Positions 1 through 8,689 of a stretch of DNA of 64,000 nt are shown piece after piece; the stretch's first letter is position 1, and the number at the start of each line of letters is the position of its first letter. Under the pieces are notes generated by a model, which worked only from the letters and a program-made list of their open reading frames with translations, had not been told where the DNA came from and searched no databases. Source of the DNA: Streptomyces natalensis ATCC 27448 (lineage in GTDB: Bacteria > Actinomycetota > Actinomycetes > Streptomycetales > Streptomycetaceae); NCBI RefSeq assembly GCF_000935125.1, contig NZ_JRKI01000026.1, forward strand, positions 186,001 through 250,000, in the 5' to 3' direction. Position numbers and translations under genes: made by a program.

Positions 1-596
<596 letters not shown>

Positions 597-631
597 ACGG
601 ACTCCGAGCGGGTTCGGGGGGTGGGTGCGGG

Positions 632-1306
632 TCAGGACGCGAAGAGCCGTACCGGCCAGGCGGCGTGCGCCTCGGCGGTGATGTCGAGCAGCGGCGCGGA
701 GGCGGCGGGCAGGGCGTCGACGCCTTCGGTGACGGCCCGGGCCGCGGCCTCGGTGCCCTGCTGCGCGACCTGGTCGACGTCGGCGGCGAGGCGGGCGAGG
801 ACGGCGGTGGCGTCGAAGGGGTCCAGGCTCAGCAGGCGGACGGCGGCGGTGGCCGGGCCGCTGATGTTCTCGTAGGCGACCGCGTAGGCGGCATCCAGCG
901 GCGCCAGTCCGGCCGACCGTGCGGCCAGTCCCAGCACCACCGGCTGGTGTGCGCCGCGCGGCCGGGCCGCGGCCAGCGCGTCCAGTTCGGCCGAGGGCCA
1001 GGTGGCGCGGGCGGCCCGCATCATCTGCCGGCCGAGCCGCCGGGCGACCTGCCGTAGGGCCGGGACGGGCGTACGGGCGTCGGCCGCGTCGTCCACCAGG
1101 AGCGGGTCGCAGCCGGCCGCGGCCGCGGCGGCGAGCCCCGCGGCGACCAGGCCGGCGGTGTGCAGCCGGCCCCGGCAGAAGCGTTCCAGGGTGGCGGCGT
1201 CCTTGATGCGTCCCGCGGTGACGGCCGGTTCGGCGCCGCCGGAGTGGGCGTGCCCTCCGGCGGGGAACCGGCCGTCGGCGAGGACGAGCAGCGCGGCGCG
1301 GCTCAT
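632..1306 (-). CDS. ureF: Urease accessory protein UreF
   Basis: UreF acts as the scaffold and fidelity factor of the UreD/UreH-UreF-UreG complex that loads nickel and CO2 into apo-urease. I place the start at the ATG at 1306, giving 224 residues beginning MSRAALLVLADGRFPAGGHAHS, which matches the usual UreF opening with its conserved FPxGxxxHS(G) segment. An in-frame ATG at 1411 lies in a repeat-like intergenic element and is unlikely to be used. The protein is alanine-rich and helical, as expected for the family. It lies between ureC and ureG on the same strand. Confidence 0.93.
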   Translation of the reverse strand: MSRAALLVLADGRFPAGGHAHSGGAEPAVTAGRIKDAATLERFCRGRLHTAGLVAAGLAAAAAAGCDPLLVDDAADARTPVPALRQVARRLGRQMMRAARATWPSAELDALAAARPRGAHQPVVLGLAARSAGLAPLDAAYAVAYENISGPATAAVRLLSLDPFDATAVLARLAADVDQVAQQGTEAAARAVTEGVDALPAASAPLLDITAEAHAAWPVRLFAS

Positions 1307-1315
1307 GCCGACACT

Positions 1316-1411
1316 CCCCCAGTCTCCGACCGGGGGTACCCCCACGCTTCGCCCGGCCTCGCATTCGCCAGGCGCGCACCTTTGAATGATTCGCTCGCTA
1401 CGCTCGCTCAT
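1316..1411. repeat. Intergenic hairpin-rich element between ureC and ureF
   Basis: Two structured motifs sit here: a GC hairpin-like segment (GGGGGTACCCCC at about 1332-1343 inside a CCCCCAG...GGGG context) and a near-palindrome CGCTCGCTACGCTCGCTC at about 1392-1409. Elements of this appearance are widespread between Streptomyces genes. They may attenuate or process the ure transcript between the structural and accessory genes; that role is inference. Confidence 0.5.
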
Positions 1412-1442
1412 CGGTGGTGTTCCAGGGTGTTCATGGGTCCGC

Positions 1443-3164
1443 TCAGAAGAGGAAGTACCGCTGGGCCATGGGGAGTTCGGCGGCGGGGTCGGGTTCGACC
1501 ACCTCGCCGTCGATGGTCACCGTGAAGGTGTCGGGGTCGACCTGGACCCGGGGCAGCGCGTCGTTGTTGCGCATGTCCGCCTTGGTGACGCCGCGGGTGG
1601 AGCGGATGGCTTCGTAGCGCTTGGCCAGCGGCAGGCGCTCTGGGAGATCGTCCTCAAGGGCCTGCGGGGAGACGAAGTTGACGGAGTTGCTGCCGGGGGC
1701 CTTGCCGATGGCGCCGAACATCGGGCGGGGCAGCACCGGCTGTGGGGTGGGGATGGAGGCGTTGGCGTCGCCCATCTGCGCATAGGCGATCTGGCCGCCC
1801 TTGATGACCAGTTGCGGTTTGACGCCGAAGAACGCCGGGTCCCACAGGACGAGGTCGGCGAGCTTGCCCGCTTCGACGGAGCCGACGACATGGTCGATGC
1901 CCTGGGCGAGGGCCGCGTTGATGGTGTACTTCGCGACATAGCGGCGGGCGCGGTGGTTGTCCGCGCTGCCGTCGCCGGCCAGGGAGCCGCGGCGCCGCTT
2001 CATGACGTGCGCGGTCTGCCACGTACGCAGCACGACCTCGCCGATGCGGCCCATGGCCTGGGCGTCGGAGGACATGATCGAGATGGCGCCGAGGTCGTGC
2101 AGGATGTCCTCGGCGGCGATGGTGGAGGGCCGGATCCGGGATTCGGCGAAGGCGAGGTCCTCGGGCACCGCGGGGTTGAGGTGGTGGCAGACCATCAGCA
2201 TGTCGAGGTGTTCCTCGACGGTGTTGACGGTGTGCGGCCGCGTGGGGTTGGTGGACGCGGGCAGGACGTTCGCCTCGGAGACCATCGCGATCATGTCGGG
2301 GGCGTGGCCGCCACCGGCGCCCTCGACGTGGAAGGCGTGGATCGAGCGGCCGGCGATGGCGGCGAGGGTGTCGCCGAGGAAGCCCGCCTCGTTCAGGGTG
2401 TCGGTGTGTATCGCGAGCTGGGCGCCGCTCTCCTCGCAGACGCTCAGACAGGCGTCGAGGACGGCGGGGGTCGCGCCCCAGTCCTCGTGGATCTTGAAGC
2501 CGAGGATGCCGGCGCGCAGCTGGTCGCGCATCGAGGCGAGGGAGGTGGTGTTGCCCTTGCCGAGCAGTCCGACGTTGACCGGCAACGAGTCCATCGCCTC
2601 GAACATCCGGGCCACGTGCCAGGCGCCGGGGGTGATGGTGGTGGCCTTGCTGCCTTCGGCCGGTCCGGTGCCGCCGCCGACGAGGGTGGTGACGCCGGAC
2701 GCCAGCGCCTCGTCCGCCTGCTGGGGGCAGATGAAGTGGACGTGGGTGTCGATGGCGCCGGCCGTGAGGATCTTGCCGTTGCCGGCGATGATCTCGGTCT
2801 CGGGGCCGATCACCAGGTCGGGGTGGACGCCGTCCATGGTGTCGGGGTTGCCGGCCTTGCCCAGGGCGACGATCCGGCCGTCGCGGATGCCGACGTCGGC
2901 CTTGATGATGCCCCAGTGGTCCAGGACGACGACGCCGGTGATGACGGTGTCGGGGGTGCCCTCGGCGCGGGTGGCGCGGGACTGGCCCATGGATTCGCGG
3001 ATCACCTTGCCGCCGCCGAAGACGGCCTCGTCACCGGCCCTGCCGGGGCCGCCCGAGCGGTCCTCGGTGATCTCGATGACCAGGTCGGTGTCGGCGAGCC
3101 GGATCCGGTCGCCGGCGGTGGGGCCGAAGAGATCGGCGTACGCCTGGCGGGTCAGCTCAGCCAT
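1443..3164 (-). CDS. ureC: Urease subunit alpha UreC
   Basis: This is the catalytic subunit of nickel urease (urea + H2O to ammonia and carbamate), 573 residues, full length. Visible landmarks are the N-terminal AYADLFGPTAGDRIRLADT, the metal-ligand region DTHVHFICPQQ, the carbamylated lysine segment (GFKIHEDWG), the HxH-like AIHTDTLNEAGF, and the flap/active-site region MVCHHLNPAVPEDLAFAESR followed by SSDAQAMGR. Its start overlaps the ureB stop by 8 bp, implying translational coupling in a ureABC unit. The C-terminal Phe (YFLF) is typical. No lesion is seen. Confidence 0.98.
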   Translation of the reverse strand: MAELTRQAYADLFGPTAGDRIRLADTDLVIEITEDRSGGPGRAGDEAVFGGGKVIRESMGQSRATRAEGTPDTVITGVVVLDHWGIIKADVGIRDGRIVALGKAGNPDTMDGVHPDLVIGPETEIIAGNGKILTAGAIDTHVHFICPQQADEALASGVTTLVGGGTGPAEGSKATTITPGAWHVARMFEAMDSLPVNVGLLGKGNTTSLASMRDQLRAGILGFKIHEDWGATPAVLDACLSVCEESGAQLAIHTDTLNEAGFLGDTLAAIAGRSIHAFHVEGAGGGHAPDMIAMVSEANVLPASTNPTRPHTVNTVEEHLDMLMVCHHLNPAVPEDLAFAESRIRPSTIAAEDILHDLGAISIMSSDAQAMGRIGEVVLRTWQTAHVMKRRRGSLAGDGSADNHRARRYVAKYTINAALAQGIDHVVGSVEAGKLADLVLWDPAFFGVKPQLVIKGGQIAYAQMGDANASIPTPQPVLPRPMFGAIGKAPGSNSVNFVSPQALEDDLPERLPLAKRYEAIRSTRGVTKADMRNNDALPRVQVDPDTFTVTIDGEVVEPDPAAELPMAQRYFLF

Positions 3165-3468
3165 CGAGGGTGCCTCCGGTCTCGCCGCGCAGGCCCGCGA
3201 CGATCCGCTTGCCCGCGATGGGGACGAGCTCGACCTCGGTGGGAATGCCGGGCTCGAAGCGCACGGCGGAACCGGCCGCGACGTTCAGCCGCATACCGTG
3301 CGCGGCCGCGCGGTCGAAGTCGAGACCGGGGTTGGCCTCGGCGAAGTGGTAGTGGGAGCCGACCTGGACAGGGCGGTCGGCGGCGTTGAGGACGGTCATG
3401 CGCGTGAGGGGGAGGCCTTCGTTGAGGCGCACCGGCTCGTCGGCGTAGAGGATCTGTCCCGGGATCAT
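3157..3468 (-). CDS. ureB: Urease subunit beta UreB
   Basis: Small structural subunit of urease, 103 residues, beginning MIPGQILYADEPV. It contains the family segments GSHYHFAEANPGLDFDRAAAHGMRLN and AVRFEPG...VELVPIAGKR. It lies between ureA (26-bp gap) and ureC (8-bp overlap). It forms the alpha-beta-gamma trimer of the bacterial enzyme, where beta and gamma remain separate chains as in most actinobacteria. Confidence 0.97.
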   Translation of the reverse strand: MIPGQILYADEPVRLNEGLPLTRMTVLNAADRPVQVGSHYHFAEANPGLDFDRAAAHGMRLNVAAGSAVRFEPGIPTEVELVPIAGKRIVAGLRGETGGTLDG

Positions 3469-3494
3469 CGTCTGCTCTCCCGTGGTCAGTCGGG

Positions 3495-3797
3495 TCAGTT
3501 GATGGGTTCGTGAACGGTGACGAGCTTGGTGCCGTCGGGGAAGGTGGCTTCGACCTGCACGTCGTGGATCATCTCGGGGACGCCTTCCATGACGTCGTCC
3601 CGGCCGAGCACCTTGCGTCCCGAGGACATCAGCTCGGCGACCGTCCGGCCGTCGCGGGCGCCTTCGAGGATGTGCACGGTGAGCAGCGCGAGGGATTCGG
3701 GGTGGTTGAGCTTGAGTCCTCTGGATCGTCGCTTTTCGGCCACGTCTGCCGCCACATGAATCATCAAGCGTTCTTGTTCATGCGGGGTCAGTTGCAT
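3495..3797 (-). CDS. ureA: Urease subunit gamma UreA
   Basis: Small urease subunit, 100 residues from the ATG at 3797 (MQLTPHEQERLMIHVAADVA), preceded on its strand by a clear GAGGTGG ribosome-binding site. The frame stays open to 3884, but the upstream residues do not look like UreA. The conserved GLKLNHPESLALL and DGRTVAELM segments are present. It is the first gene of the ureABC(F)G operon, so the operon promoter should lie to the right of 3800. Confidence 0.97.
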   Translation of the reverse strand: MQLTPHEQERLMIHVAADVAEKRRSRGLKLNHPESLALLTVHILEGARDGRTVAELMSSGRKVLGRDDVMEGVPEMIHDVQVEATFPDGTKLVTVHEPIN

Positions 3798-4298
3798 ACG
3801 TTCCACCTCACAGTCTTCACACCCGGGAACATTTCCCCAGGTCACGGGCGTGGGCGAACCCGCGCGCTTAGATGTACCACGCATTAACTAAAGGGGGAGC
3901 AAATCGACTTCCAGCAGTTCACCATCGACATCTCCGCACCGTGAGCGTAGTTCGGCGCGATTTCAGCGGCGTTACGCACCGGGACATCCGGACACCCGAT
4001 CCCACCCTCGCCGTAACATGCCGCACTTCCCTCCGTTACCTGTCGGCAACGGGAGGCACCGGGGCGTACCACACCCTGCAATTGCCTAGAAAGAGGGGAA
4101 AACGGGCGGATACGCGATCGCAACGACTGGTCCGCGAACGGCCCCCTGTCCGGTATCCGCTCTTGACCGTACGGAAAGTGATCGCAATCCTCAGGTGCGC
4201 GCCCAGCATGCGCGCGTCAAGACCACGACGCGTGCGACATCTGCGCGCGCCAGAACACCCAACAGCTCCGCTCCAACCCCCCACACCAGGAGCCTTAC
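3798..4298. promoter_or_regulatory. 500-bp divergent promoter region, ureA / M28 peptidase
   Basis: This non-coding stretch separates the minus-strand urease operon from the plus-strand peptidase gene and must hold both promoters. It is less GC-rich than the flanking genes around 3875-3910. I see no convincing gene and no site I can assign confidently; a NikR or GlnR box would be plausible for urease, but I could not recognise one. Confidence 0.35.
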
Positions 4299-5243
4299 GT
4301 GACTCGTTCCGTACGAATACGCCGGGCCGCGCTGGCCACGGGCGCCGCCACCGCCCTCGCCGCCACCCTCTTCACCGCGGCCGGCGCCTATGCCGGTCCC
4401 GCGTCGGCCAACGCCCCGGACATCGACGTGAAGGCCGTCAAGGCCGACCTCGACCAGCTCCAGTCGATCGCCGACGCCAACGGCGGCAACCGCGCCCACG
4501 GGAAGGCGGGATACAAGGCGTCCGTCGACTTCATCAAGGGCAAACTGGACAAGGCCGGATTCACCACCCAGATCCAGGAGTTCGACAACAACGGCGCCAA
4601 GGGCTACAACGTCATCGCCGACTGGCCGGGCGGCGACGAGGGCAAGACCGTGATGGCCGGCGCCCACCTGGACTCGGTCGACGCGGGTCCCGGCATCAAC
4701 GACGACGGCTCCGGTTCGGCCGGCATCCTCGAAGTTGCCCTCGCGGTCGCCAAGTCCGGCCTCAAGCCCGCCAAGCATCTGCGGTTCGCCTGGTTCGGCG
4801 ACGAAGAGGACGGCATGGTCGGCTCGCGGGCCTATGTCGACAAGCTCGGCGCCGACAAGTCGAAGATCGACTCGTATCTGAACTTCGACATGATCGGCTC
4901 GCCGAACCCGGGCTACTTCGTCTACGACGACGACAGCCGCCTGGAGAAGGTCTTCAAGGACTGGTTCGCGACCAAGAAGATCGCCACCGAGAAGGAGACC
5001 GAGGGCGACGGCCGCTCGGACCACGCCTCGTTCAAGGACGCGGGCATCCCGGTCGGCGGCCTCTTCTCGGGCGCCGACTACATCAAGACCCAGCAGCAGG
5101 CGAAGAACTGGGGCGGCGAGGCGGGCAAGGCGTTCGACGCCTGCTACCACCAGTCCTGCGACACCTCGAAGAACCTCGACGAGAAGGCGCTGGACATCAA
5201 CACCGACGCCATCGCGCACGCCATCTGGCAGCTCAGCTCCTGA
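4299..5243 (+). CDS. Secreted M28-family zinc aminopeptidase
   Basis: Extracellular metallopeptidase resembling the Streptomyces aminopeptidases that release N-terminal, preferably hydrophobic, residues. The GTG start at 4299 has an AGGAG ribosome-binding site. Residues 1 to about 35 are a Sec signal peptide (twin Arg start, Ala-rich core, ending near YAGPASA). Zinc-ligand and catalytic motifs of M28 are visible: GAHLDSV, GINDDGSGSAG, WFGDEEDGMVGS, NFDMIGSPN, and SDHASF near the C-terminus. At 314 residues it corresponds to a signal peptide plus a single catalytic domain. A strong hairpin follows the gene. Confidence 0.93.
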   Translation: MTRSVRIRRAALATGAATALAATLFTAAGAYAGPASANAPDIDVKAVKADLDQLQSIADANGGNRAHGKAGYKASVDFIKGKLDKAGFTTQIQEFDNNGAKGYNVIADWPGGDEGKTVMAGAHLDSVDAGPGINDDGSGSAGILEVALAVAKSGLKPAKHLRFAWFGDEEDGMVGSRAYVDKLGADKSKIDSYLNFDMIGSPNPGYFVYDDDSRLEKVFKDWFATKKIATEKETEGDGRSDHASFKDAGIPVGGLFSGADYIKTQQQAKNWGGEAGKAFDACYHQSCDTSKNLDEKALDINTDAIAHAIWQLSS

Positions 5244-5282
5244 GCCACCCGCTCCCCCGTACGGTCGGCGCCCGCCGAACCG

Positions 5283-5597
5283 TCATCTCTCGCGACCCGG
5301 TCGCCGGTCCCCGGCGGCCGGGTCGCGGTGTTCTGCCGCGATACCGAACCGGCGCCGTTCGCCCGCAGCGGACGGCAGCTGCCGCACGGCGGACACCGTG
5401 CTGATCACCTGCTCGTCCTGAGCGTCCTGCTCGCGCCGCCCCAGCTCTTCGAGGAGTTGCAGGTCAGCGGCGGACACCAGCGCGACCAGGGGTTTTCCGT
5501 GGCGGGTGACGACCACCCGCTCGCTGCCGTAGACGACGCGGTTGATCAGATCCGCGAACTCCGCCCGGGCTTGCGTCACCGGAATTTCGTAGGCCAT
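5283..5597 (-). CDS. Phd/YefM-type antitoxin (no partner seen)
   Basis: Small DNA-binding antitoxin of type II systems, 104 residues. The N-terminus (MAYEIPVTQARAEFADLINRV) and the following VVVTRHGKPLVALVS match the Phd/YefM fold. The C-terminal toxin-binding half (EELGRREQDAQDEQV...) is followed by a low-complexity Arg-rich tail overlapping the terminator of the convergent peptidase gene. No Doc, RelE or YoeB toxin is adjacent on either side, so this looks like an orphan, or it may act on an unlinked toxin. Confidence 0.85.
   Translation of the reverse strand: MAYEIPVTQARAEFADLINRVVYGSERVVVTRHGKPLVALVSAADLQLLEELGRREQDAQDEQVISTVSAVRQLPSAAGERRRFGIAAEHRDPAAGDRRPGRER
5291..5327. terminator. 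Bidirectional hairpin terminator
   Basis: CGCGACCCGG at 5291-5300 pairs perfectly with CCGGGTCGCG at 5318-5327, with a second inner GC stem. It lies between convergent genes (peptidase and antitoxin) and overlaps the antitoxin 3' end. There is no U-tract, which is common for Streptomyces terminators. Confidence 0.7.
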
Positions 5598-5703
5598 GCT
5601 CCTAGCCTATGTAATGTTCACCTGGTCCGCCGTGGTCCGTGGCAACAGCGAACATCCAGGTCAGAGGTTCTCGCGTACTCCCGTGCGCTCTCGTGTGTGA
5701 GAG

Positions 5704-6160
5704 ATGTGTGAGACGAGGCGAGACGACCCGCTACCCGCAGCGGAGCGGCTGCAGCACACGGCGACCGCGCCGGCCCGCTTGGTCGGCACCGACCAGACAC
5801 TCATCATCCCCGACACCGCGAACACCGCCTGGCTGTGACTGCACGCCTCCGACGAGCTGGCCGGGCTGACCGACCGGGTGCGGACTGTAACCGACCCCGC
5901 CCCGGGGGGGGCACCTCGCCCTCAGTCCGCCCGCACACGGCATGAGCGGGATGCGCCGCAGCTACTACGGCGCACGCGAGGTGGAACCCGTCGCCCGGCT
6001 CGCTCCCGGTGAATGGCTGACCAACTACCGGGAGGTACGTCTCGTCGCCCTCCGTCGATGGTTGGGCCGCTCGAACAGCGTGAGCTGGGTGCTCGCCGTC
6101 GCGTGGACGAACTGTGAGAGGAGGCCGACCGCATCCAGGCCGAGTCGGCCGTGGGCGAGC
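5704..6160 (+). pseudogene. Decayed gene of unknown function (stops and frameshifts)
   Basis: A protein-like reading can be stitched across several lesions. It begins MCETRRDDPLPAAERLQ at 5704, hits an in-frame TGA at 5836, continues LHASDELAGLTDRVRTV, and breaks frame at the G8 run near 5904. It resumes as SYYGAREVEPVARLAPGEW and LTNYREVRLVALRRWLG, then shifts again to PLEQRELGARRRVDEL, followed by another stop and EEADRIQAES. The sequence keeps codon bias in each segment, which argues for recent decay rather than chance. I do not recognise the family. Confidence 0.45.
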
Positions 6161-6202
6161 AGAGCGGAATCACAGCGTGGATCTTCCTTGCCGGGTGCGG
6201 CG

Positions 6203-7111
6203 TTATGGCGCCGCGCGAAGCTGTGCGGCCTCCTGGCGCAGCGCCACCACGGCAGCCGTCACCTCGGGAGAGCGGTCGCGGACCGTGACGGCGACGATGG
6301 CTCGGCCGAGCCAGGCGGGGTCGTCGACTTGGACGATGCGGACGCCGGCGGGGACCGCGGCGGCGGCTACTTCGGGGAGTACGGCGATGCCGAGCCCGGT
6401 GGCGACAAGGCCGAGGCGAGTGGGCCATTCGCGAGCGGCGTAGGCGATCCGCGGTTGGTCGAGGGTTGGCCAGGCGCCGAACTGAGGGTCGTCACGGAGG
6501 CCCTTGCCGACGATCCAGGGTTCGTCCCTCAGCTCGGTCACCGGGATGGTTCCGCGGCCGGCGAACCGGTGGTTGGCGGGGACGGCGAGCAGGAGACCGC
6601 CGTCCAGGAGCAGGTCGCGGCGCAGTCCCTCGAAGTCGTAGGCGGGCAGGTCCGGTCCCACGCCGATCACTGCGACGTCGATGCGCTGAGCGCGGAGTTG
6701 GCGAAGCTGCGTGGGCGAGGACGCCTCGCCGAACTCGACGATCAAACCCGGGTGGTCGTTTCCAAGGCGTGCCAATGTCCTGGGGACGAGCACGGCGGCG
6801 GCCGAGGGGAAGGCCGCGATGGCGACGCGTCCGGTGACGTGGTCCTGCAGCCCGGCGAGGTCTGTGCTGGCGGCGTCGATCTCGTTGAGGACCGTCGTGG
6901 CTCGGCGGGCGAGCATCATGCCCGCGGGAGAAGGGGCCACCCCGCGAGCGCCCCGGACGAACAGCGGTGCACCCGCGGCGGCCTCCATCGCCGCCACCTG
7001 ACGGGACACCGCTGACTGCGTGTATCCGAGTGCGTCGGCCGCGGCGGTGAACGATCCGGTGTCGACCACGGCCTGGATGACGCGGAGACCAGTGAGGGTG
7101 AAGTCGGCCAC
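6203..7111 (-). CDS. LysR-family transcriptional regulator
   Basis: Typical LysR protein of about 302 residues from the GTG at 7111 (VADFTLTGLRVIQAVVDTGSF); an ATG at 7129 is an alternative. The N-terminal winged HTH shows GSFTAAADALGYTQSAVSRQVAAMEAAAGAPLF. The C-terminal type-2 periplasmic-binding-like effector domain follows (VAIAAFPSAAAVLVP, LRDEPWIVGKG). It is divergent from the SDR gene at 7242 with a 130-bp intergenic region, the classic arrangement in which a LysR controls its neighbour. The effector is unknown. Confidence 0.93.
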   Translation of the reverse strand: MADFTLTGLRVIQAVVDTGSFTAAADALGYTQSAVSRQVAAMEAAAGAPLFVRGARGVAPSPAGMMLARRATTVLNEIDAASTDLAGLQDHVTGRVAIAAFPSAAAVLVPRTLARLGNDHPGLIVEFGEASSPTQLRQLRAQRIDVAVIGVGPDLPAYDFEGLRRDLLLDGGLLLAVPANHRFAGRGTIPVTELRDEPWIVGKGLRDDPQFGAWPTLDQPRIAYAAREWPTRLGLVATGLGIAVLPEVAAAAVPAGVRIVQVDDPAWLGRAIVAVTVRDRSPEVTAAVVALRQEAAQLRAAP

Positions 7112-7241
7112 GCCGTCATCCTGACACATTCCAAAACCGCATGTCTTATATGTAAGACCTTCGCTGGTGGAATACCACGATCAGCAGCACGATGGAAGTA
7201 GCAACCGCAAGCAATCCAGCCACCTGCAGGGAGCACCAGCC

Positions 7242-8045
7242 ATGGCCAAGACCTGGTTCATCACGGGCAGTTCGAGGGGATTCGGCCGCGAGTGGGCGGA
7301 GGCGGCGCTCGAACGCGGCGATCACGTCGCGGCGACGGCCCGGGACGTCAGCCAGCTGACCCCTTTGGTCGAGCGGCACGGGGATGCGGTATTGCCGGTC
7401 CGGCTCGACGTCACCGACCGCGCCGCGGTGCATGAGGCAGTGCAGCGTGCCCACGCGCATTTCGGTTCGCTGGACATCGCGGTCAACAACGCCGGCTACG
7501 GGCATTTCGGCATGGTCGAGGAGGTGAACGAGGACGACCTCCGGGCTCAGATGGAGACCAACTTCTTCGGCGCAGTGTGGGTCACGCAGGCCGTGCTGCC
7601 CCTCATGCGGTCGCAACGAGCGGGAAGGATCCTGCAAGTGACCAGCGAGGGCGGCGTACGTGCATTCCCCGGCATCGGTGCGTACCACGCCTCCAAATGG
7701 GCTCTTGAGGGGCTGTCGGAGTCTTTGGCGCAAGAAGTTGCAGCCTTCGGCATCCACATCACCAACGTCGAGCCTGGCCCTTATGCCACCGACTGGCTGG
7801 CTCTCGGGGCACGGCACAGTGAGCGGCACCCGGACTACACCGAAGTCCACGCGGCCACTGCGAAGGATTTCGAGGTAGGCAACCCGCGCGCGACCCGCGA
7901 CGCGATTCTTCGGATCGTCGATGCGGAGCGGCCCCCACTGAGGATCTTCCTCGGCAAGTCCTTCACCGACGTTGCTGGTCTTTACGAGGAGCGTCTGAGT
8001 ACCTGGCGCCAGTGGCAGCCGGTCTCCCTGGCTGCGTTCGGCTAA
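7242..8045 (+). CDS. Short-chain dehydrogenase/reductase
   Basis: Classical SDR oxidoreductase, 267 residues from the ATG at 7242, which has a GGGAG site upstream; an ATG at 7167 in the same frame adds residues without homology. Motifs: cofactor loop TGSSRGFGREW, the D of RLDVTDR, NNAGYG, catalytic Ser in VTSEGG, and YHASK (YxxxK). The Arg residues after the glycine loop suggest NADP(H). It belongs to the group often annotated as oxidoreductase/SDR of unknown substrate. Divergent LysR control is likely. Confidence 0.92.
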   Translation: MAKTWFITGSSRGFGREWAEAALERGDHVAATARDVSQLTPLVERHGDAVLPVRLDVTDRAAVHEAVQRAHAHFGSLDIAVNNAGYGHFGMVEEVNEDDLRAQMETNFFGAVWVTQAVLPLMRSQRAGRILQVTSEGGVRAFPGIGAYHASKWALEGLSESLAQEVAAFGIHITNVEPGPYATDWLALGARHSERHPDYTEVHAATAKDFEVGNPRATRDAILRIVDAERPPLRIFLGKSFTDVAGLYEERLSTWRQWQPVSLAAFG

Positions 8046-8064
8046 AGCAGCAACGCCGGGTATC

Positions 8065-8256
8065 AGTGGTGGGCGTTATGTGGGCGAGGGTCTGCTCGGT
8101 GCTGTCGGGAGCGAAGGCGCCGTCGATTCCTTCAGCGGCCCCCTCGGCCGCTTCGGCAGGGCGGGGGATGAGGATCCTCTCGTAGGCGGTGACGGCATCG
8201 CCAACGGTGCCACCCTTCCCGCGCTGCTGGGCGAGGCGGACCGGGGCCAGGACCAA
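8065..8256 (-). pseudogene. Fragment resembling the C-terminus of an FAD monooxygenase
   Basis: On the minus strand the peptide GDAVTAYERILIPRP followed by AEAAEGAAEGIDGAFAPDS resembles the C-terminal helix of TetX/PHBH-type FAD monooxygenases (AYE..LIPR..EAA). It has no N-terminal flavin domain and runs on into the end of the SDR gene. I read it as a relic; the match is from memory and short. From 8257 to 8689 I see no supported gene. Confidence 0.3.
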
Positions 8257-8689
8257 CTGAATGCCGCTGCCTTCGCCAAGGACATGAGGGACAACCCCGG
8301 GGTGCAGCTCTGGGAGCGTCCCGGATCCTCGAACTGGACAGCAGTCACTGGACTGTGCTCCAGAGGCCGGCCGAGGTCGCCGCTGCCCTGAAGGAGCCTG
8401 GAGCGGCTATCCGTGTCACTGACCGCGACGCGCTGAGCCGCCCCGCACGGCCGCAACGCTGGTGGGGCGGCACGCTCGCTGACAACCACCGGTTTCCAGA
8501 CGGTCACCGTCAGTGCGGTTCGGGCGACCGGACGGGCAGGAGCGTTCAGGGCCGAGCCAGGTTCGGAGCTCGTGCCGTAGGGCCGACCACCCCTTGATCG
8601 GGCGCTCGATGCCCTCGCCTGGCCGCCCTGATGCCCCTGCGATCGAGAAGGACCACAGTGGAGGCAGGAGCTAGGAGGAGGCTGCTGCG

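Noticed and set aside
1386..3389. A 667-codon plus-strand ORF opposite ureC
   Set aside because: It is the antisense shadow of ureC; composition is Gly/Asp/Val-rich without motifs, as usual for high-GC opposite strands.
5283..5870. A complete Phd/Doc or YefM/YoeB toxin-antitoxin pair
   Set aside because: Only the antitoxin is present; neighbouring frames show no toxin fold.
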